Source of the DNA: UBA4923 sp964606165
GTDB taxonomy: Bacteria > Bacillota > Clostridia > Saccharofermentanales > DTU023
Assembly (NCBI GenBank): GCA_964606165.1
Contig: CAZSFQ010000007.1
Span: forward strand, 1-64,000
DNA length: 64,000 nucleotides
Direction: 5' to 3'
How positions within the stretch are numbered: the stretch's first letter is position 1; each line of letters begins with the position of its first letter. Under the pieces are notes generated by a model. It searched no databases. It was not told where the DNA came from and saw only the letters and a program-made list of their open reading frames with translations. Positions 35,465 through 44,312 of this stretch are shown piece by piece. A program made the translations under genes and the position numbers.

Positions 35465-36411
35465 CGCCTTTTGTCTTCATGGGGACCCCCATATTTTCAA
35501 CGGTCCTGCTCGATCAGCTGGAAGAGGCCAACTTCAGGCCCATGCTTGTGATCACCCAACCCGACCGTCCTTGCGGCCGGGGAAGACAGCTCAGACCGTC
35601 ACCGGTTGCGACCTGGGCGCAAGAGAGGGGGATCCTGACCCTGAAACCAGCCAGCTGCCGGAACCAGGCTTTCGTGGACAAGCTGAAGGAGCTGGCGCCT
35701 GTCTTTATTCTCACGGCGGCTTTCGGTCAGATCCTGCCCCTTTCCATTTTGGAGATCCCCGAAAAAGGCTGCCTGAATCTTCACGCATCACTGCTGCCCC
35801 GCTACCGGGGCGCTTCACCCGTCCAGGCGGTACTCCTAAACGGTGAAAAAGAGACAGGTGTTTCCCTCATGCTGATGGATGAGGGTCTCGATACGGGGCC
35901 GGTTATCGCGCAAAGGCGCATGGCCCTGTCCGACACCATCGGTTCGGGCGGGCTGAATCTGGCGTTGGCACGGCTGGGAGGGGAATTGGTGGTGGATAGT
36001 ATTTGCCCCTACCTTTCGGGGAAACTGGTCCCGCAGCCCCAGGATGAGAGCCGGGCGACCATTACGCGGCTTTTGAAAAAGGCGGACGGCCAGGTCGATT
36101 TCGATCGGCCTGCCCAAGACGTTCACAACCACATCCGGGCCATGAACCCCTGGCCAGGGGCTTTTGCCTTTCTCGAGGGGAGAAGGCACAAACTTTTGCG
36201 TGCCAGAGTCTTTGAGAACAGCATGGACCGGGGCAGGCCCGGGGAGCTTCGCATCATCGACAAAAAGATGATCGTCCTGTGCCGGGAAGGCGCGGTTGAG
36301 ATTCTCGAAATTCAGGCTGAATCGGGCGCTCCCATGGCCTGCATTACCTGTTCCCATAACTTCGTGGACGGCGCGGTTTTCAGCCCCTTTTCCCTGGATG
36401 AGCGGGCCTGA
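35461..36411 (+). CDS. fmt: methionyl-tRNA formyltransferase
   Basis: The 316-residue enzyme formylates initiator Met-tRNA. N-terminal Rossmann-type domain starts FVFMGTPIFS; active-site region NLHASLLPRYRGASPVQ (about 105-120) and the formyl-THF loop GLDTGPVIAQ; C-terminal OB domain after residue 205. GTG start overlaps the def stop (GTGA), so translation is coupled with its functional partner. Confidence 0.95.
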   Translation: MTPFVFMGTPIFSTVLLDQLEEANFRPMLVITQPDRPCGRGRQLRPSPVATWAQERGILTLKPASCRNQAFVDKLKELAPVFILTAAFGQILPLSILEIPEKGCLNLHASLLPRYRGASPVQAVLLNGEKETGVSLMLMDEGLDTGPVIAQRRMALSDTIGSGGLNLALARLGGELVVDSICPYLSGKLVPQPQDESRATITRLLKKADGQVDFDRPAQDVHNHIRAMNPWPGAFAFLEGRRHKLLRARVFENSMDRGRPGELRIIDKKMIVLCREGAVEILEIQAESGAPMACITCSHNFVDGAVFSPFSLDERA

Positions 36412-36423
36412 GCGGAGGGTCTT

Positions 36424-37113
36424 ATGCCTTACATCGGATTGATCCCTTTTATTGTGAGTATAGTGATCAGCCTGGGCGCCCAGTTGTGGGTGAGCCTTAG
36501 TTTTTGGCGCTACAACCGTCTTCCTTCCAGCACAGGCCAGACCGGTTTTTCTACTGCCAGGCGTCTTTTGGACAGCAATGGCCTGAGCGGGATTGTGGTT
36601 GAACAGGTCAAGGGCCGCCTTTCGGATCATTTCAGTCCGCGCGAAGGCATCATGCGCCTGTCGGAATCGACTTACGGATCCAGCTCGGTCGCGGCGGTCG
36701 GGGTCGCGGCCCATGAGACAGGCCACGCCATCCAGCACCGCGACGGCTACCTGGCAAACAGAATCCGCTCAGCGCTTTTGGTGCCGGCCAATATTGGGTC
36801 CATGGCCGGGCCCTACCTGGCCGGCCTCGGATTTGTCCTGGACGGGTTTCTTTCCGATCTGCTGATCCAAGTGGGTATTGGCCTTTTTGCCGCTGCCGTT
36901 CTTTTTTATCTCATCACCCTGCCGGTCGAGCTCAATGCAAGCCGGCGGGCGCTGATCCTGCTGGAGGAGACAGGCATCCTGGCCTCCCACGAGATGAAGG
37001 GGGCCCGCAGTGTCCTTCGCGCCGCCGCGCTGACCTATGTGGCCTCAGCCCTGACCTCGGTCTTATATTTTTTCCGCCTCAGCTCAATGGCAGGCTCCCG
37101 AAGGCGCGGCTAA
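36424..37113 (+). CDS. YugP-type membrane zinc metallopeptidase
   Basis: The 229-residue membrane protein of the neutral zinc metallopeptidase family (Bacillus YugP) has zinc motif AAHETGHAIQH near residue 100, an N-terminal membrane helix and two or three more helices (about 115-140, 150-175, 200-220). The usual position between fmt and rsmB supports the call. Substrate is unknown. Good GGAGG before the ATG. Confidence 0.88.
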   Translation: MPYIGLIPFIVSIVISLGAQLWVSLSFWRYNRLPSSTGQTGFSTARRLLDSNGLSGIVVEQVKGRLSDHFSPREGIMRLSESTYGSSSVAAVGVAAHETGHAIQHRDGYLANRIRSALLVPANIGSMAGPYLAGLGFVLDGFLSDLLIQVGIGLFAAAVLFYLITLPVELNASRRALILLEETGILASHEMKGARSVLRAAALTYVASALTSVLYFFRLSSMAGSRRRG

Positions 37114-37120
37114 GCCGGTC

Positions 37121-38509
37121 ATGGCAGCAAAGAGGCCAAAAAGAACAGCCGATCCGGCGCGCCTTGCTGCCGTCAAGGTTCTTAACCAGGTCATGGAGGA
37201 GAATGCCTTTTCCAATGAAAGCGCTGCCTGGCATTTGGCGGCGCCCGGCCTGGATGCCCGCGACCGCGCCTTTGCGTCAGCCCTGATTTTCGGCACCTTA
37301 TCCCGGCTCCCCCTGATCGACGACCTGCTCTCGCAGGTATCGTCCCGGCCCTTGGAAGGGCTGGACCCTTGGGTGCGGACTATTTTGAGGGCAGGCGTCT
37401 GGCAGCTTTATTTTTCCTACCAGGTGACGGTGGCGGCCGCCTGTGACGAGAGTGTCCGTCTTGCGCGTTTTCTTGCCGGAGAGAAAGTCACGGGTTTTGT
37501 GAACGGGATTTTGCGCCGGCTTGCGCGCAGCCGACCGGAACCAAAAGAAGACGACCGGGCTGCCCTGGAGGCTGGTTTGACGCCACTGCTCTACGATTTG
37601 CTGGAAGGCTGGTACGGCAGGGAAATTGCCCTGGCCATTGGCAGGTCATCCCTGGAGGCGCCGGGCCATCTGGCCATACGCTTTAATTCCTGCAAGGCAC
37701 ATGCCTGGGAGGAATGGCTCAAAGGCGGCGAAGCGGAATCCTTCAAGGCGGAAAAACTGCCCTGGCCTGCCTGCGCTTACTCCCTTCAGCCAGCTGGCCG
37801 CAGAGTGACAAGTTCCAATGCCTATAAAGAGGGGCTTTTCACTATGCAATCACAGGCAGCCATGATGGCGGGCATCTTGTCAGGGGCAGGGGAGGGAGAC
37901 CGGATTTTGGACCTGTGTGCCGCTCCGGGCGGCAAGACAGGGCACCTGGCCGAGCTTTCCGGTTGTGCCGGGACCATCACAGCCTGTGACATAAGCCCTG
38001 CCAAGGTAGCCTTGCTGGATGAGACCCTGGCCAGACTGGGCCATGGCTTTGTCAATACATGCGTACACGACGCCAGCCTGCCCTCTTCAGAATTTACGGC
38101 TGCTTTTGACCGGGTGATCTGTGATGTGCCTTGCAGCGGCTTGGGTCTTCTTCTAAAACGCCCTGAGATCCGTTCACGGGTGACGCAGGAAGTGATCGAC
38201 CGCCTGCGTGCGGTTCAGCGTTCAATCCTTGAAAGCGGTTCCCTGGCGGTCGCGCCGGGTGGCCGCCTGCTTTATTCGACCTGTACACTGAATCCGGAAG
38301 AGAATGAAGAACAAATCGTGGGTTTTTTGGGATCACAATCGGGAGAGGATTTCGAACTGGAAGACTTGGGAGAGGAGACCGGAGCAGCTCTTCGCGGAGC
38401 CATCAAACCGCCTTTGTCGGACCGTTTGCCTGCTGCGGTTCTCTTCATGCCGCACCGCGATCAGACGGATGGATTTTTTGTGGCAAGGCTCAGACGCAAG
38501 CCCGTCTGA
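37121..38509 (+). CDS. rsmB: 16S rRNA m5C967 methyltransferase
   Basis: The 462-residue protein has an N-terminal NusB-like domain (about 10-150) and a C-terminal SAM methyltransferase: LDLCAAPGGKTGHL near residue 264, and the two Cys motifs of m5C enzymes, CDVPCSGLG and YSTCTLNPEENEEQ. Starts 7 bases after the metallopeptidase stop. The gene usually next in Bacillota, rlmN, is absent here. Confidence 0.94.
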   Translation: MAAKRPKRTADPARLAAVKVLNQVMEENAFSNESAAWHLAAPGLDARDRAFASALIFGTLSRLPLIDDLLSQVSSRPLEGLDPWVRTILRAGVWQLYFSYQVTVAAACDESVRLARFLAGEKVTGFVNGILRRLARSRPEPKEDDRAALEAGLTPLLYDLLEGWYGREIALAIGRSSLEAPGHLAIRFNSCKAHAWEEWLKGGEAESFKAEKLPWPACAYSLQPAGRRVTSSNAYKEGLFTMQSQAAMMAGILSGAGEGDRILDLCAAPGGKTGHLAELSGCAGTITACDISPAKVALLDETLARLGHGFVNTCVHDASLPSSEFTAAFDRVICDVPCSGLGLLLKRPEIRSRVTQEVIDRLRAVQRSILESGSLAVAPGGRLLYSTCTLNPEENEEQIVGFLGSQSGEDFELEDLGEETGAALRGAIKPPLSDRLPAAVLFMPHRDQTDGFFVARLRRKPV

Positions 38510-38519
38510 CGCCATTATA

Positions 38520-38548
38520 TTGCCTTAAGCGGGGTAAAATGCTAGAAT
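38520..38548 (+). promoter_or_regulatory. sigma-A promoter of prpC-prkC
   Basis: TTGCCT, 17-base spacer, TAGAAT, with TGC directly before the -10. It leaves a leader of about 115 bases before prpC. Confidence 0.7.
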
Positions 38549-38671
38549 CACACGATAGGTTGAAACTCCAGCCGTCCGGCAAGACAAACCTCAAAGGGTG
38601 TGTCCGGGTCGAGGGGCTTGACGAAACGGGGCAGTGAATTTGATCGATTCCTGCAAAAGAAAGATAAGGAC

Positions 38672-39421
38672 ATGGCGGGTCATTCAATCATTTTCTCGGG
38701 GATGACGCATCAGGGTTTTGTCCGGGACCGAAACGAGGACAGTTACGTCGCAGATGCCCCGGAGGAGGAGTGGCCGCTTCTGTTCGCTGTTGCTGACGGC
38801 CTTGGAGGCCATAAGAACGGGGAGCTGGCAAGCAAGACCGCCATCGGTTACGCCGTGCCTTATTTAAGGCGATACCTGCCTGCGGTCAATGATCCCGAAA
38901 AGGTCAAGGCTGTTCTGGAGGACACCCTGCAAAAGACAAATATCAAGGTCTATACGACCTCACTCGAAAATCCCGAGAATACCGGGATGGGGACGACACT
39001 GACCCTCATGGCCCTCTACGAACAAAGTTGCTATCTGGCCCACATCGGGGACAGCCGCTGCTACATCTTGAGGGGGCGCGAGCTGGAACAGCTGACGGTG
39101 GATGACACCTATGTCAGCCAGATGGTCGCTTCCGGGTCTCTGGACGCGAGCGAGGTTGTCTCCCACCCCAGACGGCACGTGCTGACGCAGGCGCTGGGGT
39201 ATCCTGAATATGTTGAACCGCAGATCACCCATGTTGACTTACTCCCCAAAGACCGCTATCTTCTGTCGAGTGATGGCCTGCATGGGGTTCTGACTCGAGA
39301 GGCAATCACCAAGACCATGCGCCATGCCGGATCCCCGGACGAGGCGTCGTCGTCACTAATTGAACAAACGTTGCAGGCGGGAGCCCCTGACAATGTCACC
39401 GTCATTGTCGTTTTCGCCTGA
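38672..39421 (+). CDS. prpC: PP2C-family Ser/Thr phosphatase
   Basis: The 249-residue metal-dependent phosphatase reverses PrkC phosphorylation. Motifs in order: RDRNEDSY, AVADGLGGHKNGE, GMGTTLT, HIGDSRCY, SSDGLHGV and DNVTVIVV; all metal-binding Asp are in place. I start at the ATG at 38672, where homology begins, although the Shine-Dalgarno (AAGGA) is very close; a GTG at 38600 is the upstream alternative. Followed 11 bases later by prkC. Confidence 0.93.
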   Translation: MAGHSIIFSGMTHQGFVRDRNEDSYVADAPEEEWPLLFAVADGLGGHKNGELASKTAIGYAVPYLRRYLPAVNDPEKVKAVLEDTLQKTNIKVYTTSLENPENTGMGTTLTLMALYEQSCYLAHIGDSRCYILRGRELEQLTVDDTYVSQMVASGSLDASEVVSHPRRHVLTQALGYPEYVEPQITHVDLLPKDRYLLSSDGLHGVLTREAITKTMRHAGSPDEASSSLIEQTLQAGAPDNVTVIVVFA

Positions 39422-39432
39422 AGGAGGTTTGA

Positions 39433-41544
39433 ATGATATCGTCACAATCATTTGCCCAAGGTACCGTGATCGCGGATCGATACCGCGTGGTCCGGACTCT
39501 GGGGCAGGGAGGAATGGCGACCGTCTATCTGGCAGATGACCGCAATACGGGTCAGCAGGTCGCGGTCAAGGTCATGCACGATGACCTGGCTAATGATCCG
39601 GAATTTGTCCGGCGCTTTGCGACGGAAGCCCGGGCGGCCGCAAGCCTTGACCATCCCAATATCGTCCGTGTGCTGGATTATGGATCCTATGACGGCGTGC
39701 GCTATATCGTCCAGGAGTACGTTGAGGGAACGACACTCAAGGATATTATCCGCCGCAAGGGCCCCATCGATTACCGGCTGGCTACGCCCCTTTTAATCCA
39801 GATCGGCCTGGCGCTTGAGCATGCCCACCGCCGGGAAGTGATCCACCGCGACATCAAGCCGCAAAATATCATGATCACCAAGGACATGGTCGCCAAGGTG
39901 ACCGATTTTGGTATCGCCCGGGCGTCCAGCACCAACACCATTACGCTGACGGGCGGGGTCGTCATGGGCTCGGTCCATTACTTCTCCCCCGAACAGGCCA
40001 GGGGCGGCCAGGTGACTTCGCGTTCAGACCTCTACTCGCTTGGCATCATGTTTTACGAGATGCTGACCGGCAGGCTGCCTTTTGACGGTGAGTCTTCCGT
40101 CGCTGTGGCCATTAAGCATCTGCAGGAAGTGCCTCCCGCTCCTTCAACCTATGTTCCTTCCTTGCCGCCCGCCCTGGACCGCATCGTCTTTCGCTCCATC
40201 CAGAAGAACCCGGATGCCCGTTACCAGACGGCCCGGGAATTTGTTGACGAGCTCGATGCCTTCATGATCGATCCCAACGGTGTCTACGGCGTTATTCCAA
40301 AATCGGCCGCTCAGTGGGAGACTGCTTCAACTTCAGCCCTGAGCGCCCAGACCGGAGAGTCAAATTACGGCAGGATCAAGGAGATCGAGCGGACCTTCAA
40401 CAAGCGGCGTTCTTCCCGCCACCGTGATACGGCCATTGCCATTACGGTCGTGGTAGCGGCTGTCCTTTTACTGGCCCTCCTGACTGTCTGGCTGGTGCGC
40501 CACTTCGCCCCCGATGATTCGGAGGAAACGGATTTGACAGAAATTGTCCTGCCCAATTTCCAGGGCAAGGATATTAAAGACATAGCCAACCAACTGGACA
40601 TGCTGGAAAGCGCCGGCATGATCATCGATATAAAGTATGAGATGAGTGAGACGGTCCTGCCGGATATTGTCCTGCGCCAGGATCCTGAATCGGACGGCAG
40701 CTTGAAGATCGAACCCCAGGATGTTACGCTGACGCTTTTTGTTTCGCTGGGCCAGGATTCCGCCGTGGTGCCGGACGTGACCGGCAAGTCTTTCCAGATC
40801 GCTGACATAGAGCTGAGGACCGAAGGCTTCCTTGTCAAGTTTACGCCGGAGGTTTCGGCGGCTGTCGGCAAGGATATCGTGATCCGCACGGAGCCCGGCC
40901 AGGGCGAACTGGCGCCCAAGGGATCGACGGTTGAGCTTTTCTACAGCACCGGCCCTGAATTTGTCGTCATACCCGACTTGCAAGGCCTGCCCTATAATCA
41001 GGCCCTGAGCTTGCTGGAGGAGAACTCGCTTCTATTGGGAGGTGAAACATCCTACACGGGTGAGACCATCCCTGACAATGACAAATATGTAATCAAGCAG
41101 TCACCTGAAGCAGGCGGCAAGTATCCTCCCAACACCCTGGTCCTTATTACGGTCGGCACGGCCAAAAACCTATACGACTTCCTCAATCCTACGACCATTC
41201 CCGAGGAAGCCGTCATGCTGGAGGTCCGTGGACTTACCTTCCTGCGGGCCATGGAAGAGCTTGACCCCCTGGGCGTCGCCGAGTACCGGATGTCCAAGTG
41301 GAACAATGCCACCCCGCTGGATCCCAAGAATCCTGATGACCGGTCAAAAATTTACATCATCGAGCAAAATCCTAAACCAGGTGTGAAATTCAGACCGGCA
41401 AATGGCGTGACTTTGACCTATGGTTCCGCCGCCGACCTTGAAGCCTACAGGAATCCGACAACCACGACCACAGCACCCCCGACCACGACGACAACGACGA
41501 GCGAGGAAACGGACCCACCTACAACCACACCGGCTGATGATTAA
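39433..41544 (+). CDS. prkC: PASTA-domain Ser/Thr protein kinase
   Basis: The 703-residue kinase senses muropeptides or lipid II. Cytoplasmic kinase domain (about 12-275) with GQGGMATVY, VIHRDIKPQNIM and DFGIAR; a single membrane helix (about 333-352); then four extracellular PASTA repeats (about 370-435, 440-508, 512-580, 590-670), the last atypical; and a Thr-rich C-terminal tail. AAGGAGG ribosome-binding site. Its Thr-rich tail matches the stalks of the L,D-transpeptidases in this window. Usual partner prpC is immediately upstream; rsgA, usually next, is missing. Confidence 0.95.
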   Translation: MISSQSFAQGTVIADRYRVVRTLGQGGMATVYLADDRNTGQQVAVKVMHDDLANDPEFVRRFATEARAAASLDHPNIVRVLDYGSYDGVRYIVQEYVEGTTLKDIIRRKGPIDYRLATPLLIQIGLALEHAHRREVIHRDIKPQNIMITKDMVAKVTDFGIARASSTNTITLTGGVVMGSVHYFSPEQARGGQVTSRSDLYSLGIMFYEMLTGRLPFDGESSVAVAIKHLQEVPPAPSTYVPSLPPALDRIVFRSIQKNPDARYQTAREFVDELDAFMIDPNGVYGVIPKSAAQWETASTSALSAQTGESNYGRIKEIERTFNKRRSSRHRDTAIAITVVVAAVLLLALLTVWLVRHFAPDDSEETDLTEIVLPNFQGKDIKDIANQLDMLESAGMIIDIKYEMSETVLPDIVLRQDPESDGSLKIEPQDVTLTLFVSLGQDSAVVPDVTGKSFQIADIELRTEGFLVKFTPEVSAAVGKDIVIRTEPGQGELAPKGSTVELFYSTGPEFVVIPDLQGLPYNQALSLLEENSLLLGGETSYTGETIPDNDKYVIKQSPEAGGKYPPNTLVLITVGTAKNLYDFLNPTTIPEEAVMLEVRGLTFLRAMEELDPLGVAEYRMSKWNNATPLDPKNPDDRSKIYIIEQNPKPGVKFRPANGVTLTYGSAADLEAYRNPTTTTTAPPTTTTTTSEETDPPTTTPADD

Positions 41545-41566
41545 ACATAGGTGGCAAGGGCAAAAA

Positions 41567-42298
41567 ATGGCAGTAAGGCGAAACAGCTCACAGGAAGACA
41601 GTAAACGGTCGGTCTTTTTGGACCGTTCCCGTCCCTTGCTTTGCCCCTCCATCCTGGCTTCCGATCTGGCTGACCTGGCCGGCTCGGTCAAACGGCTAGG
41701 TTCAAGCTTTGACATGGTCCACTGCGATGTCATGGATGGCCACTATGTGCCCAACCTGACCTTCGGCCCCCCTGTCATCGCCGCCTTGGCCCGGCATGTC
41801 GATCAGCCTCTGGATGTCCACCTCATGGTGACCAACCCCGATGATCTGCTGGCGGAATACGCCAAGGCGGGGGCTACGGTTCTGGTTGTTCACGTGGAGG
41901 TGCTGGATCATGCCCAGCGAACCCTGGCCCGGATACGGGAGCTGGGATGTTTCGCGGGGATTTCCCTGAACCCGGCAACCCCCCTTGAAACCATCCGCTG
42001 GCTTTTGCCTGACCTGGACATGGTGCTTTTGATGTCGGTCAATCCCGGCTTCAGCGGCCAGTCCTTTGTTCCCCAGGTCATGGATAAGATCCGGGAGCTG
42101 CGCCGCATGATCGATGAGTCGGCTTATCCTATCCGGCTCCAGGTTGACGGCGGCATCAACCAGAACAACGCGGCCGATATTGTGCGGGCCGGCGCCGACA
42201 TGATCGTGGCGGGCTCCGCCATCTTCGGCCAGGATTCGCCGGCTGAGGCGGCAGCGGAGCTGGGCCGGATCATCCGGGGCGCGAAAGCGCGCCTCTGA
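41567..42298 (+). CDS. rpe: ribulose-phosphate 3-epimerase
   Basis: The 243-residue TIM-barrel enzyme interconverts ribulose-5-P and xylulose-5-P. Motifs: CPSILASDLADL, HCDVMDGHYVPNLTFG (metal His and Asp), DVHLMV, SVNPGFSGQSF and QVDGGINQNN. It carries about 22 residues more than usual at the N terminus; the ATG at 41567 is the best site, 22 bases after the prkC stop. Confidence 0.95.
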   Translation: MAVRRNSSQEDSKRSVFLDRSRPLLCPSILASDLADLAGSVKRLGSSFDMVHCDVMDGHYVPNLTFGPPVIAALARHVDQPLDVHLMVTNPDDLLAEYAKAGATVLVVHVEVLDHAQRTLARIRELGCFAGISLNPATPLETIRWLLPDLDMVLLMSVNPGFSGQSFVPQVMDKIRELRRMIDESAYPIRLQVDGGINQNNAADIVRAGADMIVAGSAIFGQDSPAEAAAELGRIIRGAKARL

Positions 42299-42302
42299 TC
42301 CC

Positions 42303-43100
42303 GTGTCACTGCTCACATTCGATGCCCTGATCGCTCTTGCGGGTTCAGGCAGCAAGTCTGACTTTTTCGCTTCATGGGCAATTTCACGTTCCCGAAAGAT
42401 CCTTGCCGCCGACGGCGGGGCGGATCTCCTCATGGAACTGGGCTTTGTTCCCGATTATTTGGTGGGGGACTCTGATTCCATTTCCGAAAAAGCATTGAAT
42501 ACAATGCCTGCCGGCACGGTCCGGGTCGAGCTGGCCCGGGACAAGGATTTTACGGATGGCGAACTTGCGACAGCTGCCGCCGTTTTATTGTCGCAGGACC
42601 GGGATCTGAAGGGCCCCGCTTTTTCAAAGCCGGATGGCCAGGCCCTTTACGCTGCTTTCGAAAAAGAAGGAGACCTGACCGGCAAGTCCTATGCCTTTTT
42701 GAATTACACCGGTGAACGTGTCGACCATCAACTGGCCAACATAGCCCTGGCCCGCCTTCTTGCCATTCGCGGTGCCACGGTCTATCTCACCGACGGCATA
42801 ACCCTGGGCCGGATCATCAAGGGACCGGCCGCAATCAACCCTGTGTTCACGGCGGATTGCTTTGAAGGCGCTCAAAAAAATGTGCCCGGCAAGCGTTTTC
42901 TTTTTTCCGCATTTCCTTTGGACGATGAGGTCGACGGACTCGATCTCAGGGGTTTGAAATGGGATCTGGACGGTGTCCGGCTCCCCATGGGACGGTCGCT
43001 TGCCTTGAGCAACCGCGCATCAGGGCCCTATCCCATGCAGGTGACAGCCAGGCTGAAAACAGGCACCGTGTTTTTCTATACCTTCCCGGAGGATCTTTAG
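42303..43100 (+). CDS. thiN: thiamine pyrophosphokinase
   Basis: The 265-residue enzyme makes thiamine diphosphate. Motifs: AADGGADLLMELG, YLVGDSDSI, DKDFTDGELA and the substrate loop YTGERVDHQLANI. About 25 extra residues lie between the last two motifs, and the protein is longer than Bacillus ThiN (214). GTG start 4 bases after the rpe stop. Downstream is a 283-base gap with no gene. Confidence 0.9.
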   Translation: MSLLTFDALIALAGSGSKSDFFASWAISRSRKILAADGGADLLMELGFVPDYLVGDSDSISEKALNTMPAGTVRVELARDKDFTDGELATAAAVLLSQDRDLKGPAFSKPDGQALYAAFEKEGDLTGKSYAFLNYTGERVDHQLANIALARLLAIRGATVYLTDGITLGRIIKGPAAINPVFTADCFEGAQKNVPGKRFLFSAFPLDDEVDGLDLRGLKWDLDGVRLPMGRSLALSNRASGPYPMQVTARLKTGTVFFYTFPEDL

Positions 43101-43383
43101 CTCTTTCTCCTCATTGATACCCCAAATAGCAATTCATCCAGCCTGACAATTCCTCATCCGGAGTGGTATGAATATGCGGATCAGAGGGGGGTCAAACCGC
43201 GATGTTTGCAATGAAATATGTTAAAATATACAAGAAATATTGGTAAAAATTACGCCTGTTTTTGCCGATGCCGGGGTTTAGGCGTGAGGGGTCTTTTCCC
43301 CGGGAGATTTAGAGTAAGCGGTTACAGGCGTAACAGGTGAAAGAGGTGAAACAGGGGAACGGAGTTGTATAAGGAGTAAGAAA
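43101..43383 (+). other. intergenic leader region before the lipoprotein gene
   Basis: I see no gene. A hairpin can form at about 43151-43187 (CCTC-ATCCG / CGGAT-CA-GAGG). TTGCAA at 43206 and the AT-rich run around 43221-43232 could be a promoter with suboptimal spacing. A short direct repeat (GGTGAAA, GGTGAAAC) lies around 43337-43352, ahead of the AAGGAG of the next gene. Confidence 0.4.
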
Positions 43384-44193
43384 ATGAGAGCTAACAGTAT
43401 CACCCCCAGGCGCGTGGCCCTGGCATTGGTCGTTGCCATGATCGCTTTGGCTGTAGCTGGTTGTGGTGGAAAAACAAGTCCAACTGTCGAACCAAGCATA
43501 TCTCAGGCGGAATTTCGTTGGCCCGCGAGTGAAATCGCCAGCCTGCTGCCCGTGCCTGAGTCAAATGTCGGAACTCTTGAATGGGAAACAGCTGCCGGAA
43601 TTCTTGTCAGATTAAGGAAGATCACAAGGGATCAATATGATTCTTACGTCGACGCGTGCCGAGAACGGGGTTTTGTGAACGACTGCGTCAGGAGCGATAA
43701 TTCATACTCCGCCTACAACGAAGCAGGATATTTCCTGATGCTTGAGTATAGGAAAAATGCCATGTCGATTGAGATGGAGGCTCCGGCTGAGACGAAAGAA
43801 CCAGACAGAACAGAAGAGGCGACCGTGGCAGAAACAACAGCGCCCACGACAACGGCGCCCATGACAACAGCACCCACGACAACAGCCCGGGAAATAACGT
43901 TTGAAACAAGCAAAACAGGCACGCCGATTCCGGGAGTCAGACCGGATCTCCAGGAGACAATGGAAATCTTCGAGGCTTTCATCGATGCCTATATCGCTTT
44001 TATGATCGAGTATGAGAATACACAGGATCACCAGGCCATGACGGCCGATTATGATGCTTATTTAGAGATGTATGAAGATTTGACGGCAAAGGTCGATGCG
44101 CTTGATGAATCAGATTGGTCGGAAGTCGAGTCTGCATACGCTTGGGGGGTGTTGTACAGGGTTGAAGAAAAACTGGCAACACTTCTTCCATAG
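43384..44193 (+). CDS. Thr-rich lipoprotein of unknown function
   Basis: The 269-residue protein has a lipoprotein signal: basic start, hydrophobic segment and lipobox AVAGC with the acylated Cys at about residue 27. Residues about 35-130 form a small, possibly globular part (ending KNAMSIEME), 135-180 a Glu/Thr linker with TTAPTTTAP repeats, and 185-269 a helical, acidic C-terminal part rich in Asp, Glu and Tyr. I do not recognise the domains. Codon use is a little more AT-rich than that of its neighbours. It is transcribed alone. AAGGAG precedes the ATG. Confidence 0.75.
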   Translation: MRANSITPRRVALALVVAMIALAVAGCGGKTSPTVEPSISQAEFRWPASEIASLLPVPESNVGTLEWETAAGILVRLRKITRDQYDSYVDACRERGFVNDCVRSDNSYSAYNEAGYFLMLEYRKNAMSIEMEAPAETKEPDRTEEATVAETTAPTTTAPMTTAPTTTAREITFETSKTGTPIPGVRPDLQETMEIFEAFIDAYIAFMIEYENTQDHQAMTADYDAYLEMYEDLTAKVDALDESDWSEVESAYAWGVLYRVEEKLATLLP

Positions 44194-44232
44194 AGAGACG
44201 AAGAAGCGGGCACCCAATAATCTTGTGTTTAA

Positions 44233-44267
44233 AAGAAGCCGCTTGCCAATACCGGGCAAGCGGCTTC
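44233..44267 (-). terminator. intrinsic terminator of tmcAL-tyrS
   Basis: Near-perfect stem AAGCCGCTTGCC / GGCAAGCGGCTT around a short loop. On the minus strand it is followed by CTTTTAAA, so it fits the leftward tyrS best; it may also help stop the lipoprotein transcript. Confidence 0.8.
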
Positions 44268-44312
44268 GTGTGCTTGATATTTCGCGGGCAAAAGCTCGAA
44301 AAGAAAACAAGG

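Noticed and set aside
38491..38508. Hairpin CAGACG / CGTCTG at the end of rsmB as terminator
   Set aside because: Short stem inside or at the end of the coding region and no T-run follows.
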